DNA of 64,000 nt from CALABS01 sp050260775 (GCA_050260775.1 JBLNCP010000022.1:62001-126000); one strand, 5' to 3'; shown: positions 42,754-52,157, counted from the first letter of the stretch. The notes: generated by a model from the letters alone, not told the origin. Numbers and translations are program-made.

Positions 42754-43773
42754 ATGGCCGATTCCAGGTTCTTTTCCGTCTCCGGGCCGTTCACGCTGGC
42801 CCGTCTCGCCGAGCTTTCCGGTGCCGAGATCGCACCCGGCAGCGATCCGAACGCGATTTTCTCGGACGTCGCTCCGCTGGAGGTGGCCGGCACGCAGGCC
42901 GTCGGGTTCCTCGACAACCGCAAATACCTTTCCGCCTTCCAGGCCAGCAAGGCGGGCGCCTGCGTCGTTCATCCCGATCTCGCCGACAAGGCGCCGGCCG
43001 GCATGGCCCTGCTGCTGTCCAAGGACCCGTACCGGGCCTACGCACACATCGCGCAGGCGTTCTACCCGGCACGCGCGCCGGAGCCGTGGGTCGCCCCCAC
43101 TGCCTGGGTCGACCCCTCGGCCAAGGTCGGCGAGGGCTGCCGGATCGAGCCGGGAGCCGTCGTCGGTGCCCGCGCCGAGATCGGCCCGCGCTGCCGCATC
43201 GGCGCCAATGCCGTGGTCGGCGACGGTGTGGTGGTGGGCGCCGACAGCATCATCGGTGCCGGTTCGACCGTGCAATTCGCCATTGTCGGCACCCGCGTCA
43301 ACATCTACCCGGGCGCCCGCATCGGCCAGGACGGCTTCGGTTTCGCCATGGGCCCCCAGGGCCATCTGAAGGTGCCGCAGCTTGGCCGCGTGGTCATCGG
43401 CGACAACGTCGAGATCGGCGCCAACACCACCATCGATCGCGGTGCTGGTCCGGATACCGTGATCGGCGACGGCTGCATGATTGATAATCTGGTGCAGATT
43501 GGGCACAACGTGCAGCTGGGCCGGGGCTGCGTCATCGTGGCGCAGGTCGGCATTTCCGGATCGACGCGCTTCGGCGATTTCGTCGCCGCCGGCGGCCAGG
43601 CGGGCATCACCGGCCACCTGAAGATCGGGTCCGGTGCCCGCATCGCCGCCCAGAGCGGGGTGATGAAGGACATCGGGCCGGGCGAGACGGTCGGCGGAGC
43701 GCCGGCGATGCCGATGACCGAATGGCTGCGCCAATGCGCAGCGTTGAACAAGATGAGCCGGCGCAAGGGCTGA
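42754..43773 (+). CDS. lpxD: UDP-3-O-(3-hydroxyacyl)glucosamine N-acyltransferase
   Basis: This 339-residue lipid A enzyme adds the second 3-hydroxyacyl chain. The N-terminal uridine-binding domain (residues ~1-100) precedes a left-handed beta-helix of hexapeptide repeats (IGANAVVGDGVVVGADSIIG) and the catalytic His region IDNLVQIGHNVQLGRGCVIVAQVGISGS. It follows skp by three bases. Confidence 0.96.
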   Translation: MADSRFFSVSGPFTLARLAELSGAEIAPGSDPNAIFSDVAPLEVAGTQAVGFLDNRKYLSAFQASKAGACVVHPDLADKAPAGMALLLSKDPYRAYAHIAQAFYPARAPEPWVAPTAWVDPSAKVGEGCRIEPGAVVGARAEIGPRCRIGANAVVGDGVVVGADSIIGAGSTVQFAIVGTRVNIYPGARIGQDGFGFAMGPQGHLKVPQLGRVVIGDNVEIGANTTIDRGAGPDTVIGDGCMIDNLVQIGHNVQLGRGCVIVAQVGISGSTRFGDFVAAGGQAGITGHLKIGSGARIAAQSGVMKDIGPGETVGGAPAMPMTEWLRQCAALNKMSRRKG

Positions 43774-43808
43774 TCTGGCCATCCAACGGGAGAGAGGGCA
43801 GGGGAAAG

Positions 43809-44276
43809 ATGAACATGGTGAGCGAAACCGAGCGCTCGAAGGTCATCGACATCAACCGGATCATGCAGATGATCCCGCACCGCTATCCGTTCCTGATGGT
43901 GGACAAGGTGATCGACGTAGTGCCCGACCAGAGCGCGGTCGGCGTCAAGAACGTCACCATCAACGAGCCGTTCTTCCAGGGCCATTTCCCCCAGCGTCCG
44001 GTGATGCCCGGGGTGCTGATCATCGAGGCGATGGCCCAGACGGCGGCGGTGCTGGTCGTCGAGACGCTGGGCCCCTCGGCCGAGGGGAAGCTGGTGTATT
44101 TCATGAGTGTCGAGGAGGCCCGCTTTCGCAAGCCGGTCGGCCCCGGCGACACGCTGATGATTCACGTTTCGAAGGAGCGTTCGCGCGGCAACGTGTGGAA
44201 GTTCCGCGCCGAGGCCAAGGTGGGTGAGACCCTCATGGCCGAAGCAGTCTACGCCGCCATGATCATGGACAACTGA
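43809..44276 (+). CDS. fabZ: 3-hydroxyacyl-[ACP] dehydratase FabZ
   Basis: This 155-residue hot-dog-fold enzyme dehydrates 3-hydroxyacyl-ACP in fatty acid synthesis and competes with LpxA/LpxD for substrate. The active-site His and Glu lie in QGHFPQRPVMPGVLIIEAMAQTAA. ATG 43809 (after GGGGAAAG) is used; the frame to 43722 overlaps lpxD. Its stop overlaps the lpxA start by one base. Confidence 0.96.
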   Translation: MNMVSETERSKVIDINRIMQMIPHRYPFLMVDKVIDVVPDQSAVGVKNVTINEPFFQGHFPQRPVMPGVLIIEAMAQTAAVLVVETLGPSAEGKLVYFMSVEEARFRKPVGPGDTLMIHVSKERSRGNVWKFRAEAKVGETLMAEAVYAAMIMDN

Positions 44277-45076
44277 TGCCGCAGATCCACCCCACCGCGA
44301 TCGTCGATTCCAAGGCCGAACTGGCCGACAGCGTCGTCATCGGTCCCTTTTGTGTCGTCGGGCCCCACGTCCGTCTGGACGAGCGCGTCGAACTGTTGTC
44401 GCACGTGGTCGTCGAAGGCCGCACCACCATCGGCGAGGGCACCCGCATCTTCCCCTTTGCCTCGATCGGGCATCAACCGCAGGACCTCAAGTACCACGGC
44501 GAGCCGTCGACCCTGGAGATCGGCCGCAACAACCAGGTCCGTGAATACGTGACCATGCAGCCCGGCACCGAGGGCGGCGGCATGGTGACCCGGGTGGGCG
44601 ACAACTGCCTGTTCATGGCCAGCGCCCACGTCGCCCACGACTGCATCCTGGGCAACAACGTCATCATGGCCAACAATGCCACCCTGGCCGGCCACGTCAT
44701 CGTCGGCGAATGCGCCTTCCTGGGCGGGCTGTCGGCGGTGCACCAGTTCGTGCGCATCGGCAAGCATGCCATGATTGGCGGCATGTCCGGGGTGGAAGCC
44801 GACGTGATCCCGTTCGGGATGGTCATCGGCAACCGCGCCCACCTCAACGGCCTGAACATCGTCGGTCTGAAGCGCCGCGGCTTCTCGCGTGAGGACATCC
44901 ACACGCTGCGCAACGCCTACCGCCTGCTGTTCGCCCCCGAGGGCACCCTGCAGGAGCGTCTCGCCGACGTCGCCGAGCAGTTCAGCGGCAATGCCGGCGT
45001 CATGGAGATCGTCGATTTCATCCGCTCCGATTCCTCGCGCTCGCTGTGCACGCCCGGCTTCGAGGATGAACGCTAA
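44276..45076 (+). CDS. lpxA: UDP-N-acetylglucosamine acyltransferase
   Basis: This 266-residue beta-helix enzyme starts lipid A synthesis by 3-O-acylation of UDP-GlcNAc. Hexapeptide repeats begin MPQIHPTAIVDSKAELADSVVIGPFCVVG; the catalytic His is in MASAHVAHDCILGNNVIMANN, and GMSGVEADVIPFGMVIGNRAHLNGLN is the LpxA hallmark. Confidence 0.97.
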   Translation: MPQIHPTAIVDSKAELADSVVIGPFCVVGPHVRLDERVELLSHVVVEGRTTIGEGTRIFPFASIGHQPQDLKYHGEPSTLEIGRNNQVREYVTMQPGTEGGGMVTRVGDNCLFMASAHVAHDCILGNNVIMANNATLAGHVIVGECAFLGGLSAVHQFVRIGKHAMIGGMSGVEADVIPFGMVIGNRAHLNGLNIVGLKRRGFSREDIHTLRNAYRLLFAPEGTLQERLADVAEQFSGNAGVMEIVDFIRSDSSRSLCTPGFEDER

Positions 45077-45881
45077 GCTGGGGATAGTGGCTGGCGGCGG
45101 CGAGTTCCCGGGACTCGTCATCGCCGCCTGCCGCGCCCAGGGACGGCCCTTCCATGTCCTGGCCCTCGAGGGGCATGCCGACCCGGCGGTGATCGGTGAC
45201 GCGCCGGCCGATTGGATTCGCCTCGGGCACGCCGGCTCCGGCCTGGAAATCCTGCGCAAGCAGGGGGTGACCGAACTGGTGATGATCGGGCCGGTGCGCC
45301 GGCCCAGCCTGTTCGAACTGGCTCCCGACATGTGGACGGCCAAATTCTTCGCCAAGGTGGGGCTGAGGGCCCTGGGCGATGACGGGCTGTTGAGCGCGCT
45401 CGCCCATGCCCTTGGGGAGGAAGGCTTCCAGGTGGTGGGGGTCGATCAGGTGCTGTCCGACTGCCTGGCGGTCGCCGGCGCCTACGGCCGCATCCAGCCG
45501 GACGCGCAGGCGCTTGCCGACATCGCCCACGGTATCAAGGTGGCCCGCGGGCTGGGGGCGCTCGACGTCGGCCAGGCGGTGGTGGTGCAGCAGGGTCTGG
45601 TGCTGGCGGTCGAGGCCATCGAAGGGACCGACCGTCTGCTGGAGCGCTGCCGCGACCTCAAGCGCGAGGGCCCGGGCGGGGTCCTGGTCAAGGTGAAGAA
45701 GCCGCAGCAGGACCGCCGCCTCGACCTGCCGACCATCGGCCTCAACACCGTTCGCCGTGCCGCCGACGCCGGCCTGCGCGGCATCGCCGTCGAGGCGGGT
45801 GGCGCCTTGGTGCTGGGCCGCGAGCGGATTGGCCTCGAGGCGGACCAGATGGGCCTGTTCGTGCTCGGGGTTGAGGGGTAG
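45066..45881 (+). CDS. lpxI: UDP-2,3-diacylglucosamine pyrophosphatase LpxI
   Basis: This 271-residue LpxI-type (DUF1009) enzyme makes lipid X. It starts MNAKLGIVAGGGEFPGLVIAACRAQG and contains the conserved AVEAIEGTDRLLERC and LPTIGLNTVRRAADAGLRGIAVEAGG segments. Alphaproteobacteria generally use LpxI where gammaproteobacteria use LpxH. Its start overlaps lpxA by 11 bases. Confidence 0.95.
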   Translation: MNAKLGIVAGGGEFPGLVIAACRAQGRPFHVLALEGHADPAVIGDAPADWIRLGHAGSGLEILRKQGVTELVMIGPVRRPSLFELAPDMWTAKFFAKVGLRALGDDGLLSALAHALGEEGFQVVGVDQVLSDCLAVAGAYGRIQPDAQALADIAHGIKVARGLGALDVGQAVVVQQGLVLAVEAIEGTDRLLERCRDLKREGPGGVLVKVKKPQQDRRLDLPTIGLNTVRRAADAGLRGIAVEAGGALVLGRERIGLEADQMGLFVLGVEG

Positions 45882-45888
45882 TCCGTCC

Positions 45889-47075
45889 GTGCCGGCGCCT
45901 CAGCATCCCCTGATCTACATCATCGCCGGCGAGCCGTCGGGCGACCTGCTCGGCGGCCGGCTGATGGCGGGTCTCAAGGCGCGAACCGGCGGGGCGGTCC
46001 GCTTTGCCGGCATCGGCGGCGAAAGCATGCGGGCCGAGGGGTTGGACAGCCTGTTCCCCATGGCGGAACTGTCGGTGATGGGGCTGGTCGAGGTCTTGCC
46101 CCGCATTCCCCGCATCCTGAAGCGGCTGGATCAGACGCTGGCCGACATCGGCGCCCGCCGGCCCGACGCCATTGTCACCATCGATTCGTGGGGCTTCACC
46201 GGCCGGGTGCAGAAGCGCGTCCAGAAGCAGTTTCCCGGCATTGCGCGCATCCATTACGTCGCTCCCATGGTGTGGGCCTGGAAGCCCAAACGCACCAAGA
46301 AGCTGGCGGCCGTCCTCGACATGCTGATGACGCTGCTGCCGTTCGAGCCGCCGTGGTTCGAGAAGGAGGGCCTGAAAACCCTTCATGTCGGCCACCCGGT
46401 GATCGAGAGCGGCGCCGAGGCCGGCGACGGGGTGGGCTTTCGCAGCCGTCACGGCATCGCGGCGAACGCGCCGGTGCTGGTCGCGCTGCCGGGCAGCCGC
46501 CACTCGGAGACCGGGCGCCTGCTGCCGGTGTTCGCCGAGACCGTCGAGCTGCTGGCGGCGCGTCAGCCGGGGTTGACGGTGGTGGTGCCCACCGTGGAAA
46601 CCGTGGCCGAGACGGTGCGCCAGGCCGCGGCGGGCTGGGCGCTCCCCGCCATCGTGGTGGAGGGCCGCCAGGAGAAGATCGATGCCTTTGCCGCCGGCAC
46701 CGTCGGGCTGGCCGCTTCGGGGACCGTCGCGCTGGAGCTGGCCTTGGCAGGCCTGCCCACCATCATCACCTACAAGGTGGCGCCGCTGTCCGCCTTCGTC
46801 GCCACCCGCTTCCTGGGGCTGGGAAAGACGCTGAAGTGGGTGACGCTGGTCAACATCGTCATGGATGCCGCGATCATGCCCGAGTTCCTCCAGGACGCCT
46901 GCACGCCCGACCGGCTGGCGGGGGAGGTGGAGCGCCTGCTTGGCGACCCGGCGGCGCGGGAGACGATGAGGACTGGCATGCGCGAGGCCATGCTCCGCCT
47001 GGGCTGGGGCGGCGAGAGCCCGAGCGCCCGTGCCGCCGACGCCGTTCTGACCTTCATTGCCGAGAGGAGCGCGAA

Positions 47076-47079
<4 letters not shown>
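45889..47079 (+). CDS. lpxB: Lipid-A-disaccharide synthase
   Basis: This 396-residue GT19 glycosyltransferase joins lipid X and UDP-diacylglucosamine. It has IIAGEPSGDLLGGRLM at the N-terminus, MGLVEVLPRIPRILKR, YVAPMVWAWKPKR and LPGSRHSETGRLLPVF. GTG 45889 is the start, with GAGGGG 11 bases before it and seven bases after the lpxI stop. It ends with a stop overlapping the TTG of gloA. Confidence 0.95.
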
Positions 47080-47465
<386 letters not shown>

Positions 47466-47476
47466 TCGGCGCGGGG

Positions 47477-47740
47477 GAGCGGAGACGGCGCAGCGAGGGA
47501 CCTCGTGCGGTTGGGACCTTTCGGGCGGAACCGGACGAGATCCTTCCTCCCGGGTGGTCGTCAGGATGACATCTTGGGTGGGTCGTCCTGAGCGGAGCCG
47601 GCGCAGCGAGGGACCTCGTGCGGGCCGGCACCTTTCGGGCGGAACCGGACGAGATCCTTCCTCCCGGTGGTCATCAGGATGACATCTTAGGCGGTGTCCT
47701 CCCGAGCGGAGCGAGGGACCGGGCGAGCGTGGAGAGGTGT
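47477..47740. repeat. Intergenic palindromic repeats, two tandem copies plus a partial (family A)
   Basis: A 113-bp unit beginning GAGCGGAG starts at 47477, 47590 and (partial) 47704. The best-preserved element runs 47582-47683 and has nearly perfect 10-base arms, GTCGTCCTGA and TCAGGATGAC. Shared internal blocks are GCAGCGAGGGACCTCGTGCGG and ACGAGATCCTTCCTCCCG. The same family occurs inverted at 8721-8783. No open reading frame is convincing within it. Confidence 0.75.
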
Positions 47741-47747
47741 GGCGGCG

Positions 47748-48527
47748 ATGTTGGAAATCCTTCGAGCCGGCGAGACCAATCCCAAGCGTCCTCCGCTCCT
47801 GTTCGTGCACGGCGCCTTTTCCGGCGCCTGGATTTGGGCCGAGCACTTCCTGCCGTTCTTCGCCGCCGCCGGCTGGGAGTGTGCGGCGGTGTCCCTGCGT
47901 GGCCATGGCGAGAGTTCGGGGCGGGACCGCCTCGACCATTGCGGCCTTGCCGATTACGTGGATGACGTGGCCGAGGCCGCGGCGACGCTGGGCCGTCCGC
48001 CGGTGGTCATCGGCTATTCCATGGGCGGAGCGGTGGCGCAGCGCTTCGTCACCAGCCGGGCGTCGGCCGGGCTGGTGCTGCTCGCCTCGGCGCCGCCCAC
48101 CGGGATGGCAGGCCCCACCTGGTGGATGACGCTGCACCGGCCGCGCTTCACCTGGCAGCTCGCCGTGCTGGAAGCCGCCGGCGCCGCAAGCGTCGACCCC
48201 GAGATCCTGTCCCAAAACCTGTTCTCCCCGGAAACCCCTTCCGCGCAGGCGCTACGCTATCTGCCGTTCCTGCAACGCGAATCGCGTCGGGCCACCATGG
48301 AGGTGATGCTCCCCCAGCCCGTTCACCGGCCGCGGCCCGGCTATCCGGTCCTGGTGGTCGGCGGCGACGACGACGCCTTCATTCCCGTGGCGGCCCTGCA
48401 GGCCACCGCCGCCTTCTGGCAGGCCCGCCTCACGGTGGTGCCGGGGCTGCCCCATCTGGCGATGCTGGACGCCCGGTGGCGGCGCGCGGCGACGGCAATC
48501 GCCGATTGGGTCGCGGACCTCCCCTGA
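47748..48527 (+). CDS. Alpha/beta hydrolase
   Basis: This 259-residue alpha/beta-fold hydrolase has the oxyanion-region HGAFSGAWIW, a nucleophile elbow GYSMGG (Ser near residue 87), a likely acid in VVGGDDDAFIP and a catalytic His in VPGLPHLAMLD. The substrate is not defined. ATG 47748 follows GGAGAGG at 10 bases; the repeats at 47477-47740 run up to its ribosome site and may supply part of its leader. Confidence 0.85.
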   Translation: MLEILRAGETNPKRPPLLFVHGAFSGAWIWAEHFLPFFAAAGWECAAVSLRGHGESSGRDRLDHCGLADYVDDVAEAAATLGRPPVVIGYSMGGAVAQRFVTSRASAGLVLLASAPPTGMAGPTWWMTLHRPRFTWQLAVLEAAGAASVDPEILSQNLFSPETPSAQALRYLPFLQRESRRATMEVMLPQPVHRPRPGYPVLVVGGDDDAFIPVAALQATAAFWQARLTVVPGLPHLAMLDARWRRAATAIADWVADLP

Positions 48528-48618
48528 AGGCTTCCCGGGAGAGGTATACCCCGGTCGGGACGTTGAGCCGCGCCCTCGGCTTTTGGACTATGACCGGGTT
48601 CAGACCGGGGTGGCCAGA

Positions 48619-49107
48619 ATGGAAGGCATCGTCAATTTTCGGGTATTGGTGGTCGACGACAGTGCGTCGTTGCGGCAGGCCTACGCGCTCGTCCTCGAAA
48701 TCGAGGGAATGTCGGTCACGACGGCGTCAAACGGCCGTGAGGCCCTGGAGCGTGTCCGGGCGGACAAGCCGGACCTGATTCTGCTCGACCTGTCCATGCC
48801 GGTGATGAGCGGCTGGGAGTTTCGCGCCATCCAGCGCACCGACCCACGGCTGGCCCGGATCCCGGTGATCGTGGTGACCGCCGAGGAGATCGAGGAGGCC
48901 GAGGCCGACCTTCTCGCCTGCCATGGCCTCGTGCGCAAGCCCAGCCCCTGCGAGGCCCTGATTACGGCGATCCGGACGGGGCTGGCGGCAGCCAGGCCGT
49001 CAGATCCTCGAGCGCCCGCGTCGTATAGAGCTTCTTGCGGTCGCGCCCCTTCACCCGCTTCCCCCGCTCGTCGCGCTCGGGCGGCGGCGGGAACAGGCCG
49101 AAATTGA
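48619..49107 (+). CDS. Single-domain response regulator
   Basis: This 162-residue protein has a receiver domain (residues ~7-122): VLVVDDSASLRQAY, phospho-acceptor Asp in DLILLDLSMPVMSGWEF, VIVVTAEE and LVRKPSP (conserved Lys). It has no output domain. The last ~40 residues are Arg/Ala/Pro-rich and low complexity, and lie antisense to the end of trmFO, so the effective protein probably ends near residue 120. The cognate kinase is not adjacent. Confidence 0.85.
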   Translation: MEGIVNFRVLVVDDSASLRQAYALVLEIEGMSVTTASNGREALERVRADKPDLILLDLSMPVMSGWEFRAIQRTDPRLARIPVIVVTAEEIEEAEADLLACHGLVRKPSPCEALITAIRTGLAAARPSDPRAPASYRASCGRAPSPASPARRARAAAGTGRN

Positions 49108-50317
49108 TGTTCATCGGCTGGTAGGTCTCGGCATTGGCGCCGCCGGTGACGTGGGCGAGGAGGGCTCCCAGTGCCGTCGTCGCCGGCGGCGGTGCCATGG
49201 GGGCGCCCAGCCGCTCGGCGGCGGCGAACTGGCCCGCCAGGAGGCCGATGGCCGCGCTCTCCACGTAGCCCTCGCAGCCGGTCACCTGGCCGGCCAGACG
49301 CAAGCGCGGCTCCGCCTTGAGCCTGAGCGTGCCGTCGAGCACCCGTGGTCCGTTGACGAAGGTGTTGCGGTGCAGGCCGCCCAGGCGGGCGAACTCGGCA
49401 TTTTCCAGGCCCGGGATCATGCGGAAGACGCGGGCCTGTTCGCCGTGGCGCAGCTTGGTCTGGAACCCGACCATGTTGTAGAGGGTGCCGAGCGCGTTGT
49501 CCTGTCGGAGCTGCACCACCGCGTAGGGCTTCGGCCCGTGCGGGTTGGTCAGGCCGACCGGCTTCATGGGCCCGAACGCCAGCGTTTCGCGCCCTCGCTC
49601 CGCCATGACCTCGATGGGCAGGCAACCCTCGAAGTACGGTGTGTCCTTCTCCCAGTCGTGGAAGGGCACCGTCTCGCCGGCCAGCAGGGCGTCGATGAAG
49701 GCGTGGTATTCGTCCTTGGACATCGGACAGTTGATGTAGTCCGAGCCCTCGCCCTTGTCGTAGCGCGACTGGAACCAGGCCCTGCCGAAATCGATGCTGT
49801 CCTTGTGGATGATCGGCGCGATGGCGTCGAAGAAGGATAGCGACTCCTCGCCGGTAAGCCCGCGGATCGCCTCCGCCAGCGCGGGCGAGGTGAGCGGGCC
49901 GGTGGCGATGATGACCGTGCCCCACTCGGCCGGCGGCAGTCCCGCCACCTCTTCGCGGGCGATCTCGACGTTCCCCAGCGCCGTGAGGCGGCGTTCGACC
50001 TCGGCCGAGAAGCCGTCCCGGTCGACGGCCAGCGCACCGCCCGCCGGCACCTTGTGCTGGTCGGCGGCAGCCATGATCAGCGAACCGGTGCGCCGCATCT
50101 CTTCGTGCAGCAGGCCGACCGCGTTGTACTCGGCGTCGTCGGAGCGCAGCGAATTGGAGCACACCAGTTCGGCCAGGCCGGCAGTCTGGTGGGCGGGGGT
50201 CGAGCGCACCGGGCGCATCTCGTGGAGGACGACGGGGATGCCGGCGCGCGCGATCTGCCACGCGGCCTCGCTGCCGGCCAGCCCGCCGCCGACGATATGG
50301 ATGGGAGCATTGGTCAT
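48962..50317 (-). CDS. trmFO: Methylenetetrahydrofolate--tRNA-(uracil-5-)-methyltransferase TrmFO
   Basis: This 451-residue flavoprotein makes m5U54 in the tRNA T-loop using methylene-THF and FADH2. It has IHIVGGGLAGSEAAWQIARAGIPVVLHEMRP at the N-terminus, ELVCSNSLRSDDAEYNAVGLLHEEMR, and CEGYVESAAIGLLAGQFAA plus NINFGLFPPPP near the C-terminus. ATG 50317 is used; ATG 50329 (adding MSRA) is possible. Its 3' end overlaps the convergent response regulator frame by 146 bases. Confidence 0.95.
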   Translation of the reverse strand: MTNAPIHIVGGGLAGSEAAWQIARAGIPVVLHEMRPVRSTPAHQTAGLAELVCSNSLRSDDAEYNAVGLLHEEMRRTGSLIMAAADQHKVPAGGALAVDRDGFSAEVERRLTALGNVEIAREEVAGLPPAEWGTVIIATGPLTSPALAEAIRGLTGEESLSFFDAIAPIIHKDSIDFGRAWFQSRYDKGEGSDYINCPMSKDEYHAFIDALLAGETVPFHDWEKDTPYFEGCLPIEVMAERGRETLAFGPMKPVGLTNPHGPKPYAVVQLRQDNALGTLYNMVGFQTKLRHGEQARVFRMIPGLENAEFARLGGLHRNTFVNGPRVLDGTLRLKAEPRLRLAGQVTGCEGYVESAAIGLLAGQFAAAERLGAPMAPPPATTALGALLAHVTGGANAETYQPMNINFGLFPPPPERDERGKRVKGRDRKKLYTTRALEDLTAWLPPAPSGSP

Positions 50318-50418
50318 GGCCCTGGACATAAGGCCCAAGCGCGCCGCTGTCCAGCGGCTTTGGTGGTGGCCGCCTCCCCGGGCTTGATGGGGCGGGGGCG
50401 GACGGTCACATTTGGGGA

Positions 50419-51195
50419 ATGGAACTCTTGCTGGTGCTCGTCGGGATCGCCTGCATCGCGGCGGTATTGGCCGTCCGCGCCGCACGGCGCGACCCCGCCA
50501 AAAGCACCCTGTGGCCCCAGGGGGTCCCGGGCTTCGATTTCGCCGGCCAGTCGCTTTATCGCTACACCCGGGGCGGGGATTACCACGACTTCTTCATTCC
50601 GCCGGGGGATGCCGAGGGCCGCATGGCAGTGGCGGTCGGCGACGTCGCCGGCCATGACGCGCTGGCGGCCAAGCTGATGCATCTCGCCCGCGCCTCGGTG
50701 CGGACCCACGCCGCGCCGCCCGGGCAGTTGGCCGACATGCTGGGCAGGATCAATCGCGACCTCGCCCGGCAGATGCGGGCCGGGCGGTTCATGACCCTGT
50801 TCCTGGCGGTGCTGGTGGCGGGCAGCCGGAGCATCCACTGGGTCAATGCCGGGCAGGGGCCGGCCATTGCCTATTACCCCGAGACCGACCGCTTCCGCGA
50901 GGTCGGCGGACCCGACATCCCGCTGGGCATCGACCCCGACTGGCGCTTCCACGAACTGGAGCACAGCGGCTGGCCGACCGGCGCCTTGCTGGTCATCGGT
51001 ACGGACGGGGTGTGGGAGACCCGCAACCCCACGGGCGAGATGTACGGGATCGACCGGTTGCAGCGGCTGGTGCGCGCCACCTGCACCAGATCGGCCGGCG
51101 AGATCGTCGCGGCGGTGACGGCCGACCTTGCCGCATTCCGCGGCGGCCGGCCGCAAGCCGACGACGTCACTTTGGTGGTGGTGAAGGCGGTCTAG
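50419..51195 (+). CDS. SpoIIE-type (PP2C-like) serine phosphatase
   Basis: This 258-residue protein has an N-terminal membrane helix (MELLLVLVGIACIAAVLAVRAA) and a cytosolic PPM/SpoIIE phosphatase domain (residues ~38-255). Metal-site motifs are AVAVGDVAGHDALAA, NAGQGPAIAY, VIGTDGVWETRN and the C-terminal QADDVTLVVV. Such enzymes act in partner-switching with anti-anti-sigma factors, but no STAS or anti-sigma gene is adjacent. The stop codon overlaps that of the convergent gene at 51192. Confidence 0.88.
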   Translation: MELLLVLVGIACIAAVLAVRAARRDPAKSTLWPQGVPGFDFAGQSLYRYTRGGDYHDFFIPPGDAEGRMAVAVGDVAGHDALAAKLMHLARASVRTHAAPPGQLADMLGRINRDLARQMRAGRFMTLFLAVLVAGSRSIHWVNAGQGPAIAYYPETDRFREVGGPDIPLGIDPDWRFHELEHSGWPTGALLVIGTDGVWETRNPTGEMYGIDRLQRLVRATCTRSAGEIVAAVTADLAAFRGGRPQADDVTLVVVKAV

Positions 51196-51467
51196 ACGCC
51201 CGCCTTGCCGCCGGAAGCGTCGCCGTCGACGCCCTGGACGGTGGTCACCCACGCCATGCTGGTCGCGCCCAGCGGGTTGCCCTTCATCGGCGCGCCTTCG
51301 GGCTGGCGGTCCTTGCCCTGGGCCTTGGCATCCGGCATCTGCATCGGGCCGAAGGCGTAGGAGGCGAAGGTCGAGGCGGCGCCCTCGTCGTCTCGCTTCA
51401 GGTGGTCGTTGGACCGCTGCGTGTGCTGCATCAGCAGGTGCGCGGGGGTGGCGGTGACGGGTTGCAT
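51192..51467 (-). CDS. Hypothetical protein (91 aa)
   Basis: This 91-residue soluble protein begins MQPVTATPAHLLMQHTQRSNDHLKRDDEGAAS and is polar with several Met/Gln and no membrane segment. AAAGG lies upstream of ATG 51467. It shares stop-codon bases with the SpoIIE-type gene (CTAG, 51192-51195). I do not recognise a family. The 214 bases between it and 51682 hold only a possible weak -10 (TATAAG, 51635-51640) for the next gene. Confidence 0.6.
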   Translation of the reverse strand: MQPVTATPAHLLMQHTQRSNDHLKRDDEGAASTFASYAFGPMQMPDAKAQGKDRQPEGAPMKGNPLGATSMAWVTTVQGVDGDASGGKAGV

Positions 51468-51681
51468 CGTCTGACCTTTCGAAAAAAGTGACTGCCGCCT
51501 GCGATGCAGGGAGCGTGCCACGGCAAAACCCCTTGAAATGCCTGGAAACCGGCCGAGCGGGTAGGCAATTCCTGCCTTGCATCAAACGCATCGCTGGCGC
51601 GAGGAAGGCCATTTCTTCCCGGCGCGAGTTGCGCTATAAGCAGCGCACGCGCCACCCTATCGAGTAGGGAAAAAACTACCA

Positions 51682-52080
51682 ATGGCCAAGAAATACTATG
51701 TGGTCGGCGGCGAATATGCCGACACCTCGTTCACGCAGATTGCCTCGGGCCACGCCGAGGAGCGTTTCGGACCGTTCGATGAGCGTGAGGCACATGTGTG
51801 CTGGCGGGCGCTGACCGGCAAGACGGTCGACAACGCCATGATCCGCTACTTCATCCGCAGCGACGAGAGCGAGCCCGACGGCTGGTTCGTGATCGGCGGC
51901 GAATATGCCGATACGCGGTTCGAGGCCATTGCCGCCGGCAAGGCCCTGGAAAGCTACGGTCCGTTCGACCGTAAGACCGCCATGGACAAGTGGCGCGAGC
52001 TGACCGGCCGCACGGTGGATTCGGCCCTGACCCGGTACGATCTGTGCACGGCCGAGGAACTGAAGCTCCGCCAAGCGTGA
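51682..52080 (+). CDS. Tandem DUF4170 protein
   Basis: This 132-residue protein contains two copies of a ~60-residue unit: VVGGEYADTSFTQIASGHAEERFGPFDEREAHVCWRALTGKTVDNAMIRYFI (residues ~7-58) and VIGGEYADTRFEAIAAGKALESYGPFDRKTAMDKWRELTGRTVDSALTRYDL (~69-120). Each resembles the alphaproteobacterial DUF4170 domain, normally found singly. Function is unknown. The start MAKKYY follows an A-rich leader (GGGAAAAAACTACC). Confidence 0.8.
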   Translation: MAKKYYVVGGEYADTSFTQIASGHAEERFGPFDEREAHVCWRALTGKTVDNAMIRYFIRSDESEPDGWFVIGGEYADTRFEAIAAGKALESYGPFDRKTAMDKWRELTGRTVDSALTRYDLCTAEELKLRQA

Positions 52081-52157
52081 ACCGGGCGCTGAACCCCCTG
52101 GAACAGTGACCAACTTTAGGCTATCTCCCTTGGCCAAACAGCCAGGGGAGTTTTGCC

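Noticed and set aside
47477..47740. Short open frames inside the repeats
   Set aside because: Frames follow the repeat units, lack ribosome sites and have no conserved product.
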